This document shows positions 32,836 through 42,382 of a stretch of DNA of 64,000 nucleotides, one piece after another. A program made the translations under genes and the position numbers. The stretch comes from JACKHO01 sp041398745 (GTDB taxonomy: Bacteria > Planctomycetota > Planctomycetia > Planctomycetales > Planctomycetaceae), in assembly GCA_041398745.1 (NCBI GenBank), contig JAWKUB010000009.1, positions 124,001-188,000 on the forward strand, written 5' to 3'. Below the pieces are notes generated by a model that did not search any database, had not been told where the DNA came from, and saw only the letters and a list, made by a program, of their open reading frames with translations. The stretch's first letter is position 1. Each line of letters begins with the position of its first letter.

Positions 32836-34890
32836 ATGATTCACAGGAAACTGGCGACAGCGTTACTGCTGGTACTGACGTTTGGATTAGGTTCGCTGAA
32901 GCTGCATGCCGACGAAGGCATGTGGTTGTTTACCGACCTCCCCAGCGACCAGCTGAAGAGTCGTTATGGATTCACCATGACAGACGAATGGGCGCAGCAC
33001 GTCATGCTTTCGTCAGTACGTTTTAACTCGGGCGGTTCCGCCTCGTTCGTTTCCAGCACGGGACTTGTGCTCACAAATCATCACGTCGCTTCGGACACGC
33101 TGCAAAAGCTGTCGACGCCCGAACACAACTACATCGAAGACGGATTCTACGCTCCAACGCATGCTCAGGAAGTCGCCGCTCCCGACCTGGAACTGAACCA
33201 GCTCGTCTCCATTGAAGACGTCACAGCACAGGTCAACGCCGCTGTACCAGCGGGTGCGTCAGTCGCCGAAGCGGCCAAAGCCCGTCGCGCCGTCATGAGC
33301 GAAATCGAACAGAAATCGCTCGACGCCACCGGCTTCCGCAGCGACGTCGTAACGCTATTCGGCGGGGCGAAATACCATTTGTACCGCTACAAGAAATACA
33401 CCGACGTCCGCCTCGTCTGGGCACCGGAAACCAAAGCCGCCTTCTTCGGCGGCGATGCCGACAACTTCGAGTATCCCCGTTACTGCCTCGACGTCACGCT
33501 GTTCCGGGTTTATGAAGATGGCAAGCCTGCGAAAATCGACCACTTCCTCAAGTTCGACGAAGCTGGCGTCCAGAATGGTGACCTCGTCTTTGTCTCGGGT
33601 AACCCCGGTCGCACACAGCGTATTTTCACGCTCGACGCCCTGAAGTATCTGCGCGACCATCGTCTTCCTTATGTGCTCGACTATCTCCGCCGCCTCGAAG
33701 TTTTGCTGCAGCAGTACAGCTACGAAGGTGAAGAACAGAAACGCCGTGCCCGCAATCTGCAGTTTGGTATCCAAAATTCTCGCAAAGCCTACACCGGCAT
33801 GATTCAGGGTTTGCAAAACCCCTCCTTCCTTGAAAAGAAAGCGAAGGACGAAGCGGCCCTGCTGAAGCAAATCAAAGCCTCACCTGAACTGAAGGACTAC
33901 GCCTCGGCCTGGGAGGAAGTCGCGGCAGTGCAGAAAGAGAAAGCTGAGCTCTTGGGACATTCTGCCTCGTTCGGTCGCATTTCTGATTTGTACCACATTG
34001 CGGAAACGCTGGTGCACATGGCCGCGGAAGACAAGAAGCCCAGCGAAGAACGGATGCGCGAATACCGTGACTCGGCACGCGAGTCACTCGAACAGGCACT
34101 CTACTCCCCTGCCCCGATTTATCCCGACTTCGAAACCGTCTTGCTCGCTGATCAACTCGCCCTGTTCTCTGAAAAACGTGGCGGAGATGATCCGCTAGTC
34201 CAGAAGGTTCTCGCAGGCAAAAGCCCGCTCGACCGCGCTGCGGAACTGGTTCAGGGAAGTCAGCTCATCGATATCGATCAACGCAAAAAAATGGCGGCCA
34301 ATCCCGCCTTGCATGAGAATGATCCACTCATGCAGCTCGTGAAAATTCTGGAACCGGAATTCCGACGACTCCACGAATTAAGCGAAGAACTCGACGAACG
34401 CGAGCGTCAAGCGTACGCCCGAATCACTGAAGCGGTCGTCGCCATTCAGGGGACCAATACGTACCCCGATGCAACCTTCACACTGCGTCTCGCATATGGA
34501 AGTGTGAAAGGCTACGAGGAAGCCGGACAAACCATTGCACCGTTCACCAATATGGGCGGCGCATTCGAACATGAAGCGGCCCACAATTCCGAACTCGACT
34601 GGAAACTTCCCCAGTCATGGCACGATCACAAGTCCGACATTGCTCTCGACACGCGGCTGAATTTTGTCAGCACCTGCGACATCATTGGTGGCAACTCGGG
34701 TAGCCCGGTCATCAATGCCAAAGGAGAACTGGTCGGCATCATTTTTGACGGAAACATCCAGTCACTCACCGGAGACTTCTTCTACTCCGACACCCAGTCA
34801 CGTGCTGTTTCCGTGCACGCACATGCCGTGCGCGAAGCACTGAAATCGATTTACGGTGCCGGGGCACTGGCAAACGAACTGGGTAAATAA
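32836..34890 (+). CDS. S46-family dipeptidyl peptidase (DPP7/DPP11 type)
   Basis: 684 residues with a signal peptide (MIHRKLATALLLVLTFGLGSLKLHA). Family S46 features are DEGMWLFTDLP, the triad His in TNHHVASD (residues 80-87), Asp219 in CLDVTLFRVYEDG and the nucleophile Ser621 in GGNSGSPVI. The residue 18 positions after the Ser, which sets the S1 preference in this family (Arg in the acidic-specific DPP11, Gly in DPP7), is Gly639. A DPP7-like preference for hydrophobic residues at P1 is therefore predicted. It removes dipeptides from the N-terminus of peptides in the periplasm. ATG 32836 begins the signal peptide; it lies 8 nt after the adaptor gene. Confidence 0.93.
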   Translation: MIHRKLATALLLVLTFGLGSLKLHADEGMWLFTDLPSDQLKSRYGFTMTDEWAQHVMLSSVRFNSGGSASFVSSTGLVLTNHHVASDTLQKLSTPEHNYIEDGFYAPTHAQEVAAPDLELNQLVSIEDVTAQVNAAVPAGASVAEAAKARRAVMSEIEQKSLDATGFRSDVVTLFGGAKYHLYRYKKYTDVRLVWAPETKAAFFGGDADNFEYPRYCLDVTLFRVYEDGKPAKIDHFLKFDEAGVQNGDLVFVSGNPGRTQRIFTLDALKYLRDHRLPYVLDYLRRLEVLLQQYSYEGEEQKRRARNLQFGIQNSRKAYTGMIQGLQNPSFLEKKAKDEAALLKQIKASPELKDYASAWEEVAAVQKEKAELLGHSASFGRISDLYHIAETLVHMAAEDKKPSEERMREYRDSARESLEQALYSPAPIYPDFETVLLADQLALFSEKRGGDDPLVQKVLAGKSPLDRAAELVQGSQLIDIDQRKKMAANPALHENDPLMQLVKILEPEFRRLHELSEELDERERQAYARITEAVVAIQGTNTYPDATFTLRLAYGSVKGYEEAGQTIAPFTNMGGAFEHEAAHNSELDWKLPQSWHDHKSDIALDTRLNFVSTCDIIGGNSGSPVINAKGELVGIIFDGNIQSLTGDFFYSDTQSRAVSVHAHAVREALKSIYGAGALANELGK

Positions 34891-34916
34891 ACAATTCCGG
34901 TTTTGCTCCAGTTTCT

Positions 34917-34931
34917 GGGAGAACTCTTATT
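34917..34931 (+). promoter_or_regulatory. Ribosome binding site that supports an ATT start
   Basis: GGGAG (34917-34921) is followed by 7 nt and then ATT at 34929, which opens a complete signal peptide. No ATG, GTG or TTG with such a site exists between the preceding stop and residue 18 of that peptide. Confidence 0.5.
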
Positions 34932-37040
34932 ACTACTTGCCTTCACTCCCTGCGTACAGCAGTCCAGCGAGTCTGCTGCGCCGTGGGCATTGTGTGCCTC
35001 AGCACGACAATCCTCCACGCGCAGACGACTTACGACGTGGTCATCTACGGCGGCACAAGTGCTGCCGTGACCTCCGCTGTGCAGGCCAAACGCATGGGGA
35101 AGTCCGTCATCATTGTCTCCCCGGACAAGCACCTCGGCGGACTTTCCGCCGGGGGACTGGGATGGACTGACTCCGGCAACAAGGCAGCCATTGGTGGTCT
35201 GAGTCGCGAGTTCTACCACCGGGTATGGGAAGTGTATCAGGAACCCAAAACCTGGCGCTGGCAGGACCGGGAGACGTATGGCAACAAGGGTCAGGGAACT
35301 CCCGCCATCGATGGCGAACAACGCACCATGTGGATTTTTGAACCGCATGTGGCCGAACGCGTATTCGATGAAATGGTGGCCAACAACGACATCCCCGTCG
35401 TTCGCGACGAATGGCTCAACCGCGAACCGGGCCGGGGCGTCGAAATAAAGGAGCACCGAATTGTCGCCATCACGACACTCAGTGGAAAAGCATACCGCGG
35501 CCGCATGTTCATCGACGCCACCTACGAAGGCGACCTCATGGCCGCAGCGGGTGTCCATTACCACGTCGGTCGAGAAGCGAATTCGGCCTACGGTGAAACC
35601 TGGAACGGCATTCAGGTTGGCGTGCTGCATCATGGCCACTGGTTCAAAAAGCCAGTTGATCCCTATGTCATTCCGGGCAATCCCAACAGCGGATTGCTGC
35701 CGCGCATCAGTGGTGAAGAACCCGGCATCCGAGGGGAAGGTGACCATCGAATTCAGGCATATTGCTTCCGCATGTGCTTGACGAACGACGACCGCAATCG
35801 CATCCCGTTCCCGAAGCCTGAAGGATATGACGCCAGCCAATATGAACTGGCGCTGCGTGTATTCGACACCGGCTGGCGGGAACACTTTGGCAAGTTCGAC
35901 CCCATCCCGAACCATAAAACCGACACGAACAACCACGGTCCATTCAGCACCGACAACATTGGTCTCAATTACGACTACCCCGAAGCGTCCTACGAGCGGC
36001 GTCGGGAAATCATCAAGGAACATGAGGTTTATCAACAGGGCCTCATGTACTTCCTTGCGAATGATCCCCGCGTCCCGGAAGACGTTCGCAGCAAAATGGC
36101 CACGTGGGGACTCCCCAAAGACGAGTTCACCGACAACGGCGGCTGGCCGCACCAAATCTATGTCCGCGAGGCCCGTCGGCTGATCGGCAAATACGTCATG
36201 ACGGAGCAGGACTGCCTCGATCAGCGGGAAACGCCTGAGTCAGTCGGCATGGGCTCGTACACGCTCGACTCCCACAATGTGCAGCGTTACGTCACACCCG
36301 AAGGATTGGTCCAGAACGAAGGTGACATTGGAGTACACGCCCCGCGGCCGTACGAAATTGCATACGGATCACTCGTTCCTAAACAGGGCCAGTGCGACAA
36401 CTTGCTCGTGCCAGTATGTGTTTCGTCGAGCCATATTGCTTTCGGCTCCATTCGCATGGAACCCGTGTTCATGATTCTCGGCCAGTCCGCAGCCACCGCG
36501 GCCTGCATGTCACTCGACGCCAACATTGCTGTTCAGGACTTGCCGTATGACGAACTGAGAACGCAATTATTGAAAGACGGCCAGGTCCTCGAACTGGACG
36601 TTCCCGCCCGCGCTGCCGCGAAGTCGGTCGAATTGCAGGGAACCGTAATTGATGACCATGACGCCAAAACCTCCGGTTCCTGGACTCGTTCAACCGCGAA
36701 CGGCCCCTACGTCGGGTATGGCTACCAGCACGATGGCAATTCCGACAAAGGAAAGAAGTCGACGGACTTCACTGCAATGCTTTCGCCAGGCCGATACGAA
36801 GTCCGGCTCGCCTATTCCGCAAATGACAACCGCGCTAGTAACGTCCCGGTGACCATTCACCATCGCGACGGTGAAATCACGGTGCATGTTGATCAGCGAA
36901 AGAAGCCTCCCATCGACGACATCACCGTCTCGCTCGGCACATTCGATTTCGGCGATGAAGCCGTGGTAGAAGTGAGCAATGCTGGAACAGACGGCTACGT
37001 CATTGCTGACGCTGTGCAGTTCCGAAAGGCGAACGAGTAA
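34929..37040 (+). CDS. Secreted FAD-dependent oxidoreductase with golvesin-like C-terminal domain
   Basis: About 703 residues if read from ATT 34929. The N-terminus is then a normal signal peptide (TTCLHSLRTAVQR basic part, VCCAVGIVCLSTTILHA core). The FAD-binding Rossmann fold follows directly (YDVVIYGGTSAAVTSAVQAK, then HLGGLSAGGLGWTDSG). The body fits the FAD-dependent oxidoreductase family common in planctomycetes and Lentisphaerae (MFIDATYEGDLMAAAGVHYHVG; ATAACMSLDANIAVQDLPY). The last ~130 residues form a golvesin-like beta domain (YEVRLAYSANDNRASNVPVT ... DGYVIADAVQFRK). GTG 34983 would give a leader without a basic end. The substrate is unknown. Confidence 0.87.
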   Translation: MTTCLHSLRTAVQRVCCAVGIVCLSTTILHAQTTYDVVIYGGTSAAVTSAVQAKRMGKSVIIVSPDKHLGGLSAGGLGWTDSGNKAAIGGLSREFYHRVWEVYQEPKTWRWQDRETYGNKGQGTPAIDGEQRTMWIFEPHVAERVFDEMVANNDIPVVRDEWLNREPGRGVEIKEHRIVAITTLSGKAYRGRMFIDATYEGDLMAAAGVHYHVGREANSAYGETWNGIQVGVLHHGHWFKKPVDPYVIPGNPNSGLLPRISGEEPGIRGEGDHRIQAYCFRMCLTNDDRNRIPFPKPEGYDASQYELALRVFDTGWREHFGKFDPIPNHKTDTNNHGPFSTDNIGLNYDYPEASYERRREIIKEHEVYQQGLMYFLANDPRVPEDVRSKMATWGLPKDEFTDNGGWPHQIYVREARRLIGKYVMTEQDCLDQRETPESVGMGSYTLDSHNVQRYVTPEGLVQNEGDIGVHAPRPYEIAYGSLVPKQGQCDNLLVPVCVSSSHIAFGSIRMEPVFMILGQSAATAACMSLDANIAVQDLPYDELRTQLLKDGQVLELDVPARAAAKSVELQGTVIDDHDAKTSGSWTRSTANGPYVGYGYQHDGNSDKGKKSTDFTAMLSPGRYEVRLAYSANDNRASNVPVTIHHRDGEITVHVDQRKKPPIDDITVSLGTFDFGDEAVVEVSNAGTDGYVIADAVQFRKANE

Positions 37041-37076
37041 GGTAGGCGCGGAGCAAGTTAGCGCCCCTGTCGTTCA

Positions 37077-38078
37077 CTAATACCAATCCCGCTTACTCGC
37101 GACATTCAACAGCTCATCGCCAGCCACGTGTCGCTTCACGTTTTCGATAAGCACTTCTAAATGCCGCTCCGGGACAACGGGTGAAGCTGCAGCAATATGC
37201 GGAGTCATGAGAACGTTCTCCATGTCCCACAGAGGATGGTCCTTCGGCAAAGGCTCCGTCTCAAATACATCCAGAGCCGCGCCGGCAATGGTGCCAGATT
37301 GTAATGCAGATGTCAGTTCATCGAGTTTGACAATCACACCACGGCCAATGTTGATGAGCCAGGCGGTTTGTTTCATGAGAGCGAATTGTTCTTCCCCAAA
37401 CATGCCTGCTGTCTGCGGCGTATGCGGTGCGGCAATGACGACAAAGTCCGACTCGGCGAGGAGTTCTGCCAGTCGTTCCATCGGCCAGACCTTTATGTCT
37501 GAGTTCGAAACCTCCGTCACGTGGGGATCAACTCCCTTCACCTGCATTCCGTTTGCGATGCAGCGGCGGGCGATCTCCTGACCAATGGCCCCCACGCCGA
37601 CAATCCCGACGGTGCAGTCAGATAAACGTCGATGCGCGAAATCGATGGTTGTCGCTTCACCCGGCCCCGCCGCATAGCTGGTTCGTGCCGCCTCGCCACC
37701 AACCGGCTCCCACACCTGCTTCATTTGCTGACGTAAATACAGGTGAAGATTCCGCACCACGCACGTCATGTAACTCAATACGTGGTCGGCAATCACGTCG
37801 GAGAACAGCCCACGCATGTTCGTCAGCACGCAGGAGTGCTCAACCAATTCCGGAAATACAAAGTGTTCAAGACTTGCGGTAGGTGACTGTACCCAGGTCA
37901 ACTGCTGAGCATCGGAAAGCAGGTCAGGAGTCAGCTTTCCGATGAAACCGGTTGCTTCAACGATTTCGGTCCTAGCGGTTTCGTAGTCTGGGCAATCTAT
38001 GACTGGCACATTCCCAGCCGCAGCCTGCAGGAGCTGATGACGCTGCGGTCCGATTGGGGGATGTATGACGATTTTCAT
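37077..38078 (-). CDS. NAD-dependent D-2-hydroxyacid dehydrogenase
   Basis: 333 residues. The nucleotide-binding fold contains VGIVGVGAIGQEIARRCIA. The catalytic trio is present: Arg in INIGRGVIVK, Glu in DVFETEPLP and His in TPHIAAAS. The substrate-binding N-terminal domain (VIDCPDYETARTEI ... TWVQSPTASLEHF) is of the type found in phosphoglycerate- and glyoxylate-reductase-like proteins. It should interconvert a 2-oxoacid and its D-hydroxyacid with NAD(P)H in the cytoplasm. It is convergent with the FAD oxidoreductase (36 nt apart) and divergent from the DUF1207 gene. Confidence 0.92.
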   Translation of the reverse strand: MKIVIHPPIGPQRHQLLQAAAGNVPVIDCPDYETARTEIVEATGFIGKLTPDLLSDAQQLTWVQSPTASLEHFVFPELVEHSCVLTNMRGLFSDVIADHVLSYMTCVVRNLHLYLRQQMKQVWEPVGGEAARTSYAAGPGEATTIDFAHRRLSDCTVGIVGVGAIGQEIARRCIANGMQVKGVDPHVTEVSNSDIKVWPMERLAELLAESDFVVIAAPHTPQTAGMFGEEQFALMKQTAWLINIGRGVIVKLDELTSALQSGTIAGAALDVFETEPLPKDHPLWDMENVLMTPHIAAASPVVPERHLEVLIENVKRHVAGDELLNVASKRDWY

Positions 38079-38261
38079 GTACTTGTCTCCAACGCAATGC
38101 CCGCGCGATTTAACTGATCGATACGAAAAGAGCGGGTCTCAGAATCCTCTTACCGAGCACGACTGATGTGAGCAAGCGGACCCCGAGATTTGGTCGAAAC
38201 AAGAGACGATGCATTTCTGACACAACCTGACATTGAAGCCGCCTCACTTCATTCAGCAAAC

Positions 38262-39350
38262 ATGCGACGGTTCGTTCCACACATTTTGATGGTCCTGATG
38301 ATTTGCCAATCATCTGTGGCGATATTGCATGCGGAGGACGACTGGATTTCGCTGCGGGATTTGGGCATCGCCTCCGCTCCGCGTCCATCGTCGACTGCTT
38401 TACAGCTCCTTTCCGAGAATCCAACTCACCAGCCGTGGTCAGAGGTTGTCACTCAATCAGCTGCGGAGGATGAGGCTGTTCTCCTGCAACCAGTCGAACC
38501 CGCCGTACTGGACCTTGTTCCACTCGATTTCGACCAAGTCCAGCAGGCTCAATTTGGTTCACCGTCTGGCAACTCTTACGGGCCACGCCCCACAGGATGG
38601 CAGTTCCTTCCGAAAGGCCACCTCTACGGTGCGTATCTCGCTGGTGAAAAGGAATCGCGCATGGCGGCTCAATGGCTGTGGGAACGTGACCGGGGGCTGG
38701 TTTGGGAAACAGCACTGGGTGGCCGCTGGGGAATTGTTCGCAACGGCACCTATGGCTCAGATAACCCTCAAGGCTTCCAGCTCGATATGGAAGGCGCCGG
38801 ACTGGCCCGGGTTGATCCCGAGGAGCAGGCAGACCTCGAAGCCGCCGACTTCCGTGCGGGAATTATCGGCACGTGGCGTGACGGCCCCTGGCGGTGGAAA
38901 ACCGGCTATTACCATTTGAGTTCACATATTGGCGATGAATACCTCCTGAAGAATCCCGGATTCAATCGCATCAATTATGTGCGCGATGCCATCCTTGTGG
39001 CCGGCATGTACGACGTCACCCCCGACCTCCAGGTGTATGCCGAAATGGCCGTTGCCCTGAACCATAACGGGGGGGCCGAACCCTTCGAGTTCCAGTTTGG
39101 TGCTCAATATTCTCCAGCGGTTTCGAACGGCATCCAGGGGGCCCCGTTTGCGGCCATTAACGGCCACCTGCGGCAGGAGTTCAACTTCGGAGGAAGCGTC
39201 AACGTCATGGCAGGCTGGCAATGGCGCGGCCTGCGCGACACCGACCTCTTCCGGGCAGGGTTCCAACACTACAACGGTGCGTCGATGCAGTGGGAATTCT
39301 TCGATCGCTACGAGTCGATGACCGGCATGTCGATTTGGTACGACTATTGA
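38262..39350 (+). CDS. DUF1207 outer-membrane-type protein
   Basis: 362 residues with a signal peptide (MRRFVPHILMVLMICQSSVAILHA). The second half has alternating strands rich in Trp and Tyr (GLVWETALGGRWGIVRNGT, WRDGPWRWKTGYYHLSSHIG, FNFGGSVNVMAGWQWRGL) and ends with the aromatic MSIWYDY, as expected for a beta-barrel. The HLSSHIGDEY motif and the overall layout fit the DUF1207 family, common in planctomycetes. It is probably in the outer membrane; the function is unknown. ATG 38262 is chosen because the signal peptide begins there; the frame is open from GTG/ATG-like codons at 38190. Confidence 0.82.
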   Translation: MRRFVPHILMVLMICQSSVAILHAEDDWISLRDLGIASAPRPSSTALQLLSENPTHQPWSEVVTQSAAEDEAVLLQPVEPAVLDLVPLDFDQVQQAQFGSPSGNSYGPRPTGWQFLPKGHLYGAYLAGEKESRMAAQWLWERDRGLVWETALGGRWGIVRNGTYGSDNPQGFQLDMEGAGLARVDPEEQADLEAADFRAGIIGTWRDGPWRWKTGYYHLSSHIGDEYLLKNPGFNRINYVRDAILVAGMYDVTPDLQVYAEMAVALNHNGGAEPFEFQFGAQYSPAVSNGIQGAPFAAINGHLRQEFNFGGSVNVMAGWQWRGLRDTDLFRAGFQHYNGASMQWEFFDRYESMTGMSIWYDY

Positions 39351-39419
39351 TGATCATCGACCGTACAGCTTCCTGCTGCGAAATGGCGTGAGCCTGTTCA
39401 CCGGCAGCAAAGCCAGCTG

Positions 39420-42230
39420 TCAAACAGAACCGAATGCTGCGTCAAGGATTTCCTGCTGTTCGTGCCTGTGGCTGCCCGGAGAACCGGTTGCCGGGCTGGC
39501 CGAAGGTGCTCGGGTGATTCCGGAAAACGGGTGACGGTCCAGAAGCCGGGTGCAGAATTGCATCCGGAGGAAGGGCCAGGCTCCCATGTTCTGGGGTTCT
39601 TCCTGGACCCAAACGACGGGAGTTTCCTCTGCGAATGGGGCCAAGGCTTCGTGCAGGGCTCCTTGCGGGAACGGGTAGAGTTCTTCCAGTCGGACAATTG
39701 CCACATCCTGGCGATTGAGTTGTTCCCGCTGTTGCAGCAGGTCGTAGTAGATTTTCCCGGTGCACAGCAGCACCTTTGAAACGTTGTTTGCCGCGACGTC
39801 TGCGTCGGCGATGACCTCTTGATAGGTGCCCGAGGTGCATTCGTTCAATGTGGACGTACAACGCGGATGTCGCAACAGGCTTTTCGGTGTCATGACAATG
39901 AGAGGTTTGCTCCATTGCCTGACGACCTGCCGACGCAGCAGGTGGAATAACTGAGCGGGAGTTGTCGGTTGGGCGATAATCATGTTGTCTTCGGCAGCGA
40001 GCATGAGGAACCGCTCGAGCCGCGCACTGGAGTGTTCCGGGCCCTGACCTTCGAAGCCGTGTGGCAGGAGCAGTGCGATGCGGCTCAGGCGGTTCCACTT
40101 GTCTTCGGCACTCGCAATGAATTGGTCGATAATGACCTGTGCACAGTTCGAGAAGTCACCGAACTGAGCTTCCCAAACAACCAGACCTTCCGGGCAGTCG
40201 AGGCTGTATCCATATTCGAAGCCGAGCACACCCGCTTCCGAGAGTGGGCTGTTATGAATGTTGATGAAGCCGGGATCAGAAACAATATTCGAAAGGGGAC
40301 AGAAGGGGTGGCCGTCGTTGTAGTCGAACACAACCGCGTGGCGATGCGAAAATGTGCCGCGGCAAACGTCCTGTCCCGTCACACGAAGCGGTCGGCCATC
40401 GGCGAGAATGCTGCCCCAGGCGAGTAATTCAGCGGCGCCCCAGTCGAGTGGTTGTTCACCAAGTGCCATTTGGCGACGCTGCTCCATGAGTCGCTCGATT
40501 TTTCGGTGCGGCTGGAAGCCTTCCGGGAGTTCCGTTTCGAGCATTGCCAGCTTGGAGAGTGTCTCCAAAGGTACGCCGGTGTCTGGATGGTCGGCGCGTT
40601 CAATGGGTCCACCATGGTAATTCGACCAGGTGCCGCCCCAGTGATGTTCGCAACGAATGAAACTTTCTCGTCGCGCCTGGGCGAGTTCAGTTTCGAGTTT
40701 TGTTCTGCGGGCCGCGACGATGTTTTCGGCCTCTTCCCGAGTGACCCCTTTCATATTCAACAGATGTTCGAGATATCCGTCGAATACGCTGACGTGCTCG
40801 CGGATGATTTTGTACATGACCGGTTGGGTGAATTCCGGTTCATCGGCTTCGTTGTGCCCTTTGCGTCGATAGCAGTACATGTCGATGACGACGTCACGAT
40901 GGAATTTCTTGCGGAAATCCAGAGCCAGGTGAATGACCTGCGCGACAGCTTCAGGATCTTCCCCGTTCACATGGAAAATGGGAATTTGCAGCATTTTGGC
41001 GACGTCCGTGGCATACGTCGTCGAGCGGCCATCACCAGGATTCGTAGTGAATCCAATCTGGTTGTTCAGGATAATGTGAATGGTGCCGCCGACTCGGTAT
41101 CCGTCGAGTTCGCTGAGGTTGAGCGTTTCCTGCACAATGCCCTCGCCCGCGAAGGCTGCATCGCCGTGAATGAGAATGCAGGCACCAGTGTCTCGCTGGA
41201 AATCTTTGAAGCGATCCTGCTTAGCTCGCAGGCGTCCCATGGCGACGGTATTGACGTATTCCAAGTGCGACGGGTTAAAGCACAAGGACAAATGCACTGG
41301 GGCGCCCTGCATGGTGATCCAGTTATGGCTGTGTCCCATATGGTACTTTACATCGCCGCGTCCATATTGCAGGTGAGCGTCGGCGTCATCGAACTCGCGG
41401 AAAATCTCCCGCGGGCTTTTCTTCATAATATTGGCGAGTACGTTGAGACGCCCGCGGTGTGCCATGCCAATGACCACTTCGCGTGTCCCCTCATTTCCGA
41501 GCTTATCGATGGCGAGTTCCAGCAGCGGCAGTAAAGTTTCACCGCCGTCGAGTGAGAAGGATTTTGCACCGACAAACTTTTTCGCCAGAAACTCTTCGAA
41601 GACCACGGCGTCAGCCAGGCGCGAGAGAATACGGATTTGCTGCTCGCGCTCGAGTTTTATCTTGTTACCCGATTCCTCCATGCGGGTTTGCAGCCACTGC
41701 CGGACATGCAGGCTGTCAATGTGCATGAACTGCGCGCCAATACTGCGGCAATAGGTCGTTTTGAGCCACTGCACAATTCCCTGGAGCGTCCGAATTTCAG
41801 GGCCGCCCATGAGGCTGGTGGAGAACTCGCGCTGGGCGTCGTCGTGTGTGAATCCGTAGTAGGCAGGATCGAGTTCTGGCGGAACAGGATTCTGAGTTCC
41901 CAGTGGATCAACTTGAGCAGCGATGTGCCCACGTACTCGATAATTGCGGATGAGCTGGTCGATACGCTCCTGTAAACTGGCCGTGCGCAGGCGACGAGCT
42001 GAGGAGGTTGAGGCCGAACTGACGGAAAGTCCGCCCGGGGGATTGAAAATAGTCCTTTGTGGAAAGGGAGGATCGGTCGACCAGCCTGCTTCTTGTGGCT
42101 GGTTCCCATTTCGCAGTGCTTCGAAATAGGCACGCCATTCCTGTGGGACGTTATCTGGGCTTTCCACAAATTGCGCGTAGAGCTCTTCAACGTACGCGGA
42201 TTTGACTGTTGAGTTGTGTGTTGAAGTCAC
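39420..42230 (-). CDS. sucA: 2-oxoglutarate dehydrogenase E1 component
   Basis: 936 residues, the usual length. The N-terminal helper region (NSTVKSAYVEELYAQFVESP) is followed by the E1 body: ALDGGETLLP-type segment (SFSLDGGETLLPLLELA), IGMAHRGRLNVLANIMKK, the thiamine-diphosphate site HGDAAFAGEGIVQETLNLS with NNQIGFTTNP, and the C-terminal half with VVWEAQFGDFSNCAQVIIDQ and QEEPQNMGAWPF. It decarboxylates 2-oxoglutarate in the TCA cycle and hands the succinyl group to the E2 subunit SucB, which is not in the window. The start is GTG 42230; an in-frame stop lies just upstream, so no longer form is possible. Confidence 0.97.
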   Translation of the reverse strand: MTSTHNSTVKSAYVEELYAQFVESPDNVPQEWRAYFEALRNGNQPQEAGWSTDPPFPQRTIFNPPGGLSVSSASTSSARRLRTASLQERIDQLIRNYRVRGHIAAQVDPLGTQNPVPPELDPAYYGFTHDDAQREFSTSLMGGPEIRTLQGIVQWLKTTYCRSIGAQFMHIDSLHVRQWLQTRMEESGNKIKLEREQQIRILSRLADAVVFEEFLAKKFVGAKSFSLDGGETLLPLLELAIDKLGNEGTREVVIGMAHRGRLNVLANIMKKSPREIFREFDDADAHLQYGRGDVKYHMGHSHNWITMQGAPVHLSLCFNPSHLEYVNTVAMGRLRAKQDRFKDFQRDTGACILIHGDAAFAGEGIVQETLNLSELDGYRVGGTIHIILNNQIGFTTNPGDGRSTTYATDVAKMLQIPIFHVNGEDPEAVAQVIHLALDFRKKFHRDVVIDMYCYRRKGHNEADEPEFTQPVMYKIIREHVSVFDGYLEHLLNMKGVTREEAENIVAARRTKLETELAQARRESFIRCEHHWGGTWSNYHGGPIERADHPDTGVPLETLSKLAMLETELPEGFQPHRKIERLMEQRRQMALGEQPLDWGAAELLAWGSILADGRPLRVTGQDVCRGTFSHRHAVVFDYNDGHPFCPLSNIVSDPGFINIHNSPLSEAGVLGFEYGYSLDCPEGLVVWEAQFGDFSNCAQVIIDQFIASAEDKWNRLSRIALLLPHGFEGQGPEHSSARLERFLMLAAEDNMIIAQPTTPAQLFHLLRRQVVRQWSKPLIVMTPKSLLRHPRCTSTLNECTSGTYQEVIADADVAANNVSKVLLCTGKIYYDLLQQREQLNRQDVAIVRLEELYPFPQGALHEALAPFAEETPVVWVQEEPQNMGAWPFLRMQFCTRLLDRHPFSGITRAPSASPATGSPGSHRHEQQEILDAAFGSV

Positions 42231-42335
42231 TCATGTGTGACGATCCTGAAGGAATTCAATCGTGTGGGGGGGGAATCAAGCAGACGCCATGCCTGGACTT
42301 CAGGCTTCGGTTGGACGTCAGCCAGATTTGCGAAA

Positions 42336-42370
42336 GGAGGTCGATGGAGCAGCACATGGGGATGACCTCC
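42336..42370 (-). terminator. Possible weak terminator hairpin between ribBA and sucA
   Basis: GGAGGTC (42336-42342) and GACCTCC (42364-42370) form a 7-bp stem with a 21-nt loop. On the minus strand the stem is followed by TTTCG only, so termination would be inefficient. Confidence 0.3.
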
Positions 42371-42382
42371 AGTTCGCGTTCT

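Noticed and set aside
34851..36155. Long open frame (434 codons) on the minus strand
   Set aside because: Antisense to the FAD oxidoreductase and the end of the S46 peptidase gene; high-GC third positions create such shadows.
37045..37065. Terminator between the convergent FAD oxidoreductase and hydroxyacid dehydrogenase genes
   Set aside because: The GGCGC/GCGCC stem has no T-run on either side; too weak to call.
40452..41534. Long open frame (360 codons) on the plus strand
   Set aside because: It is entirely antisense to sucA, whose protein matches its family over the full length; the antisense peptide has no recognisable features.
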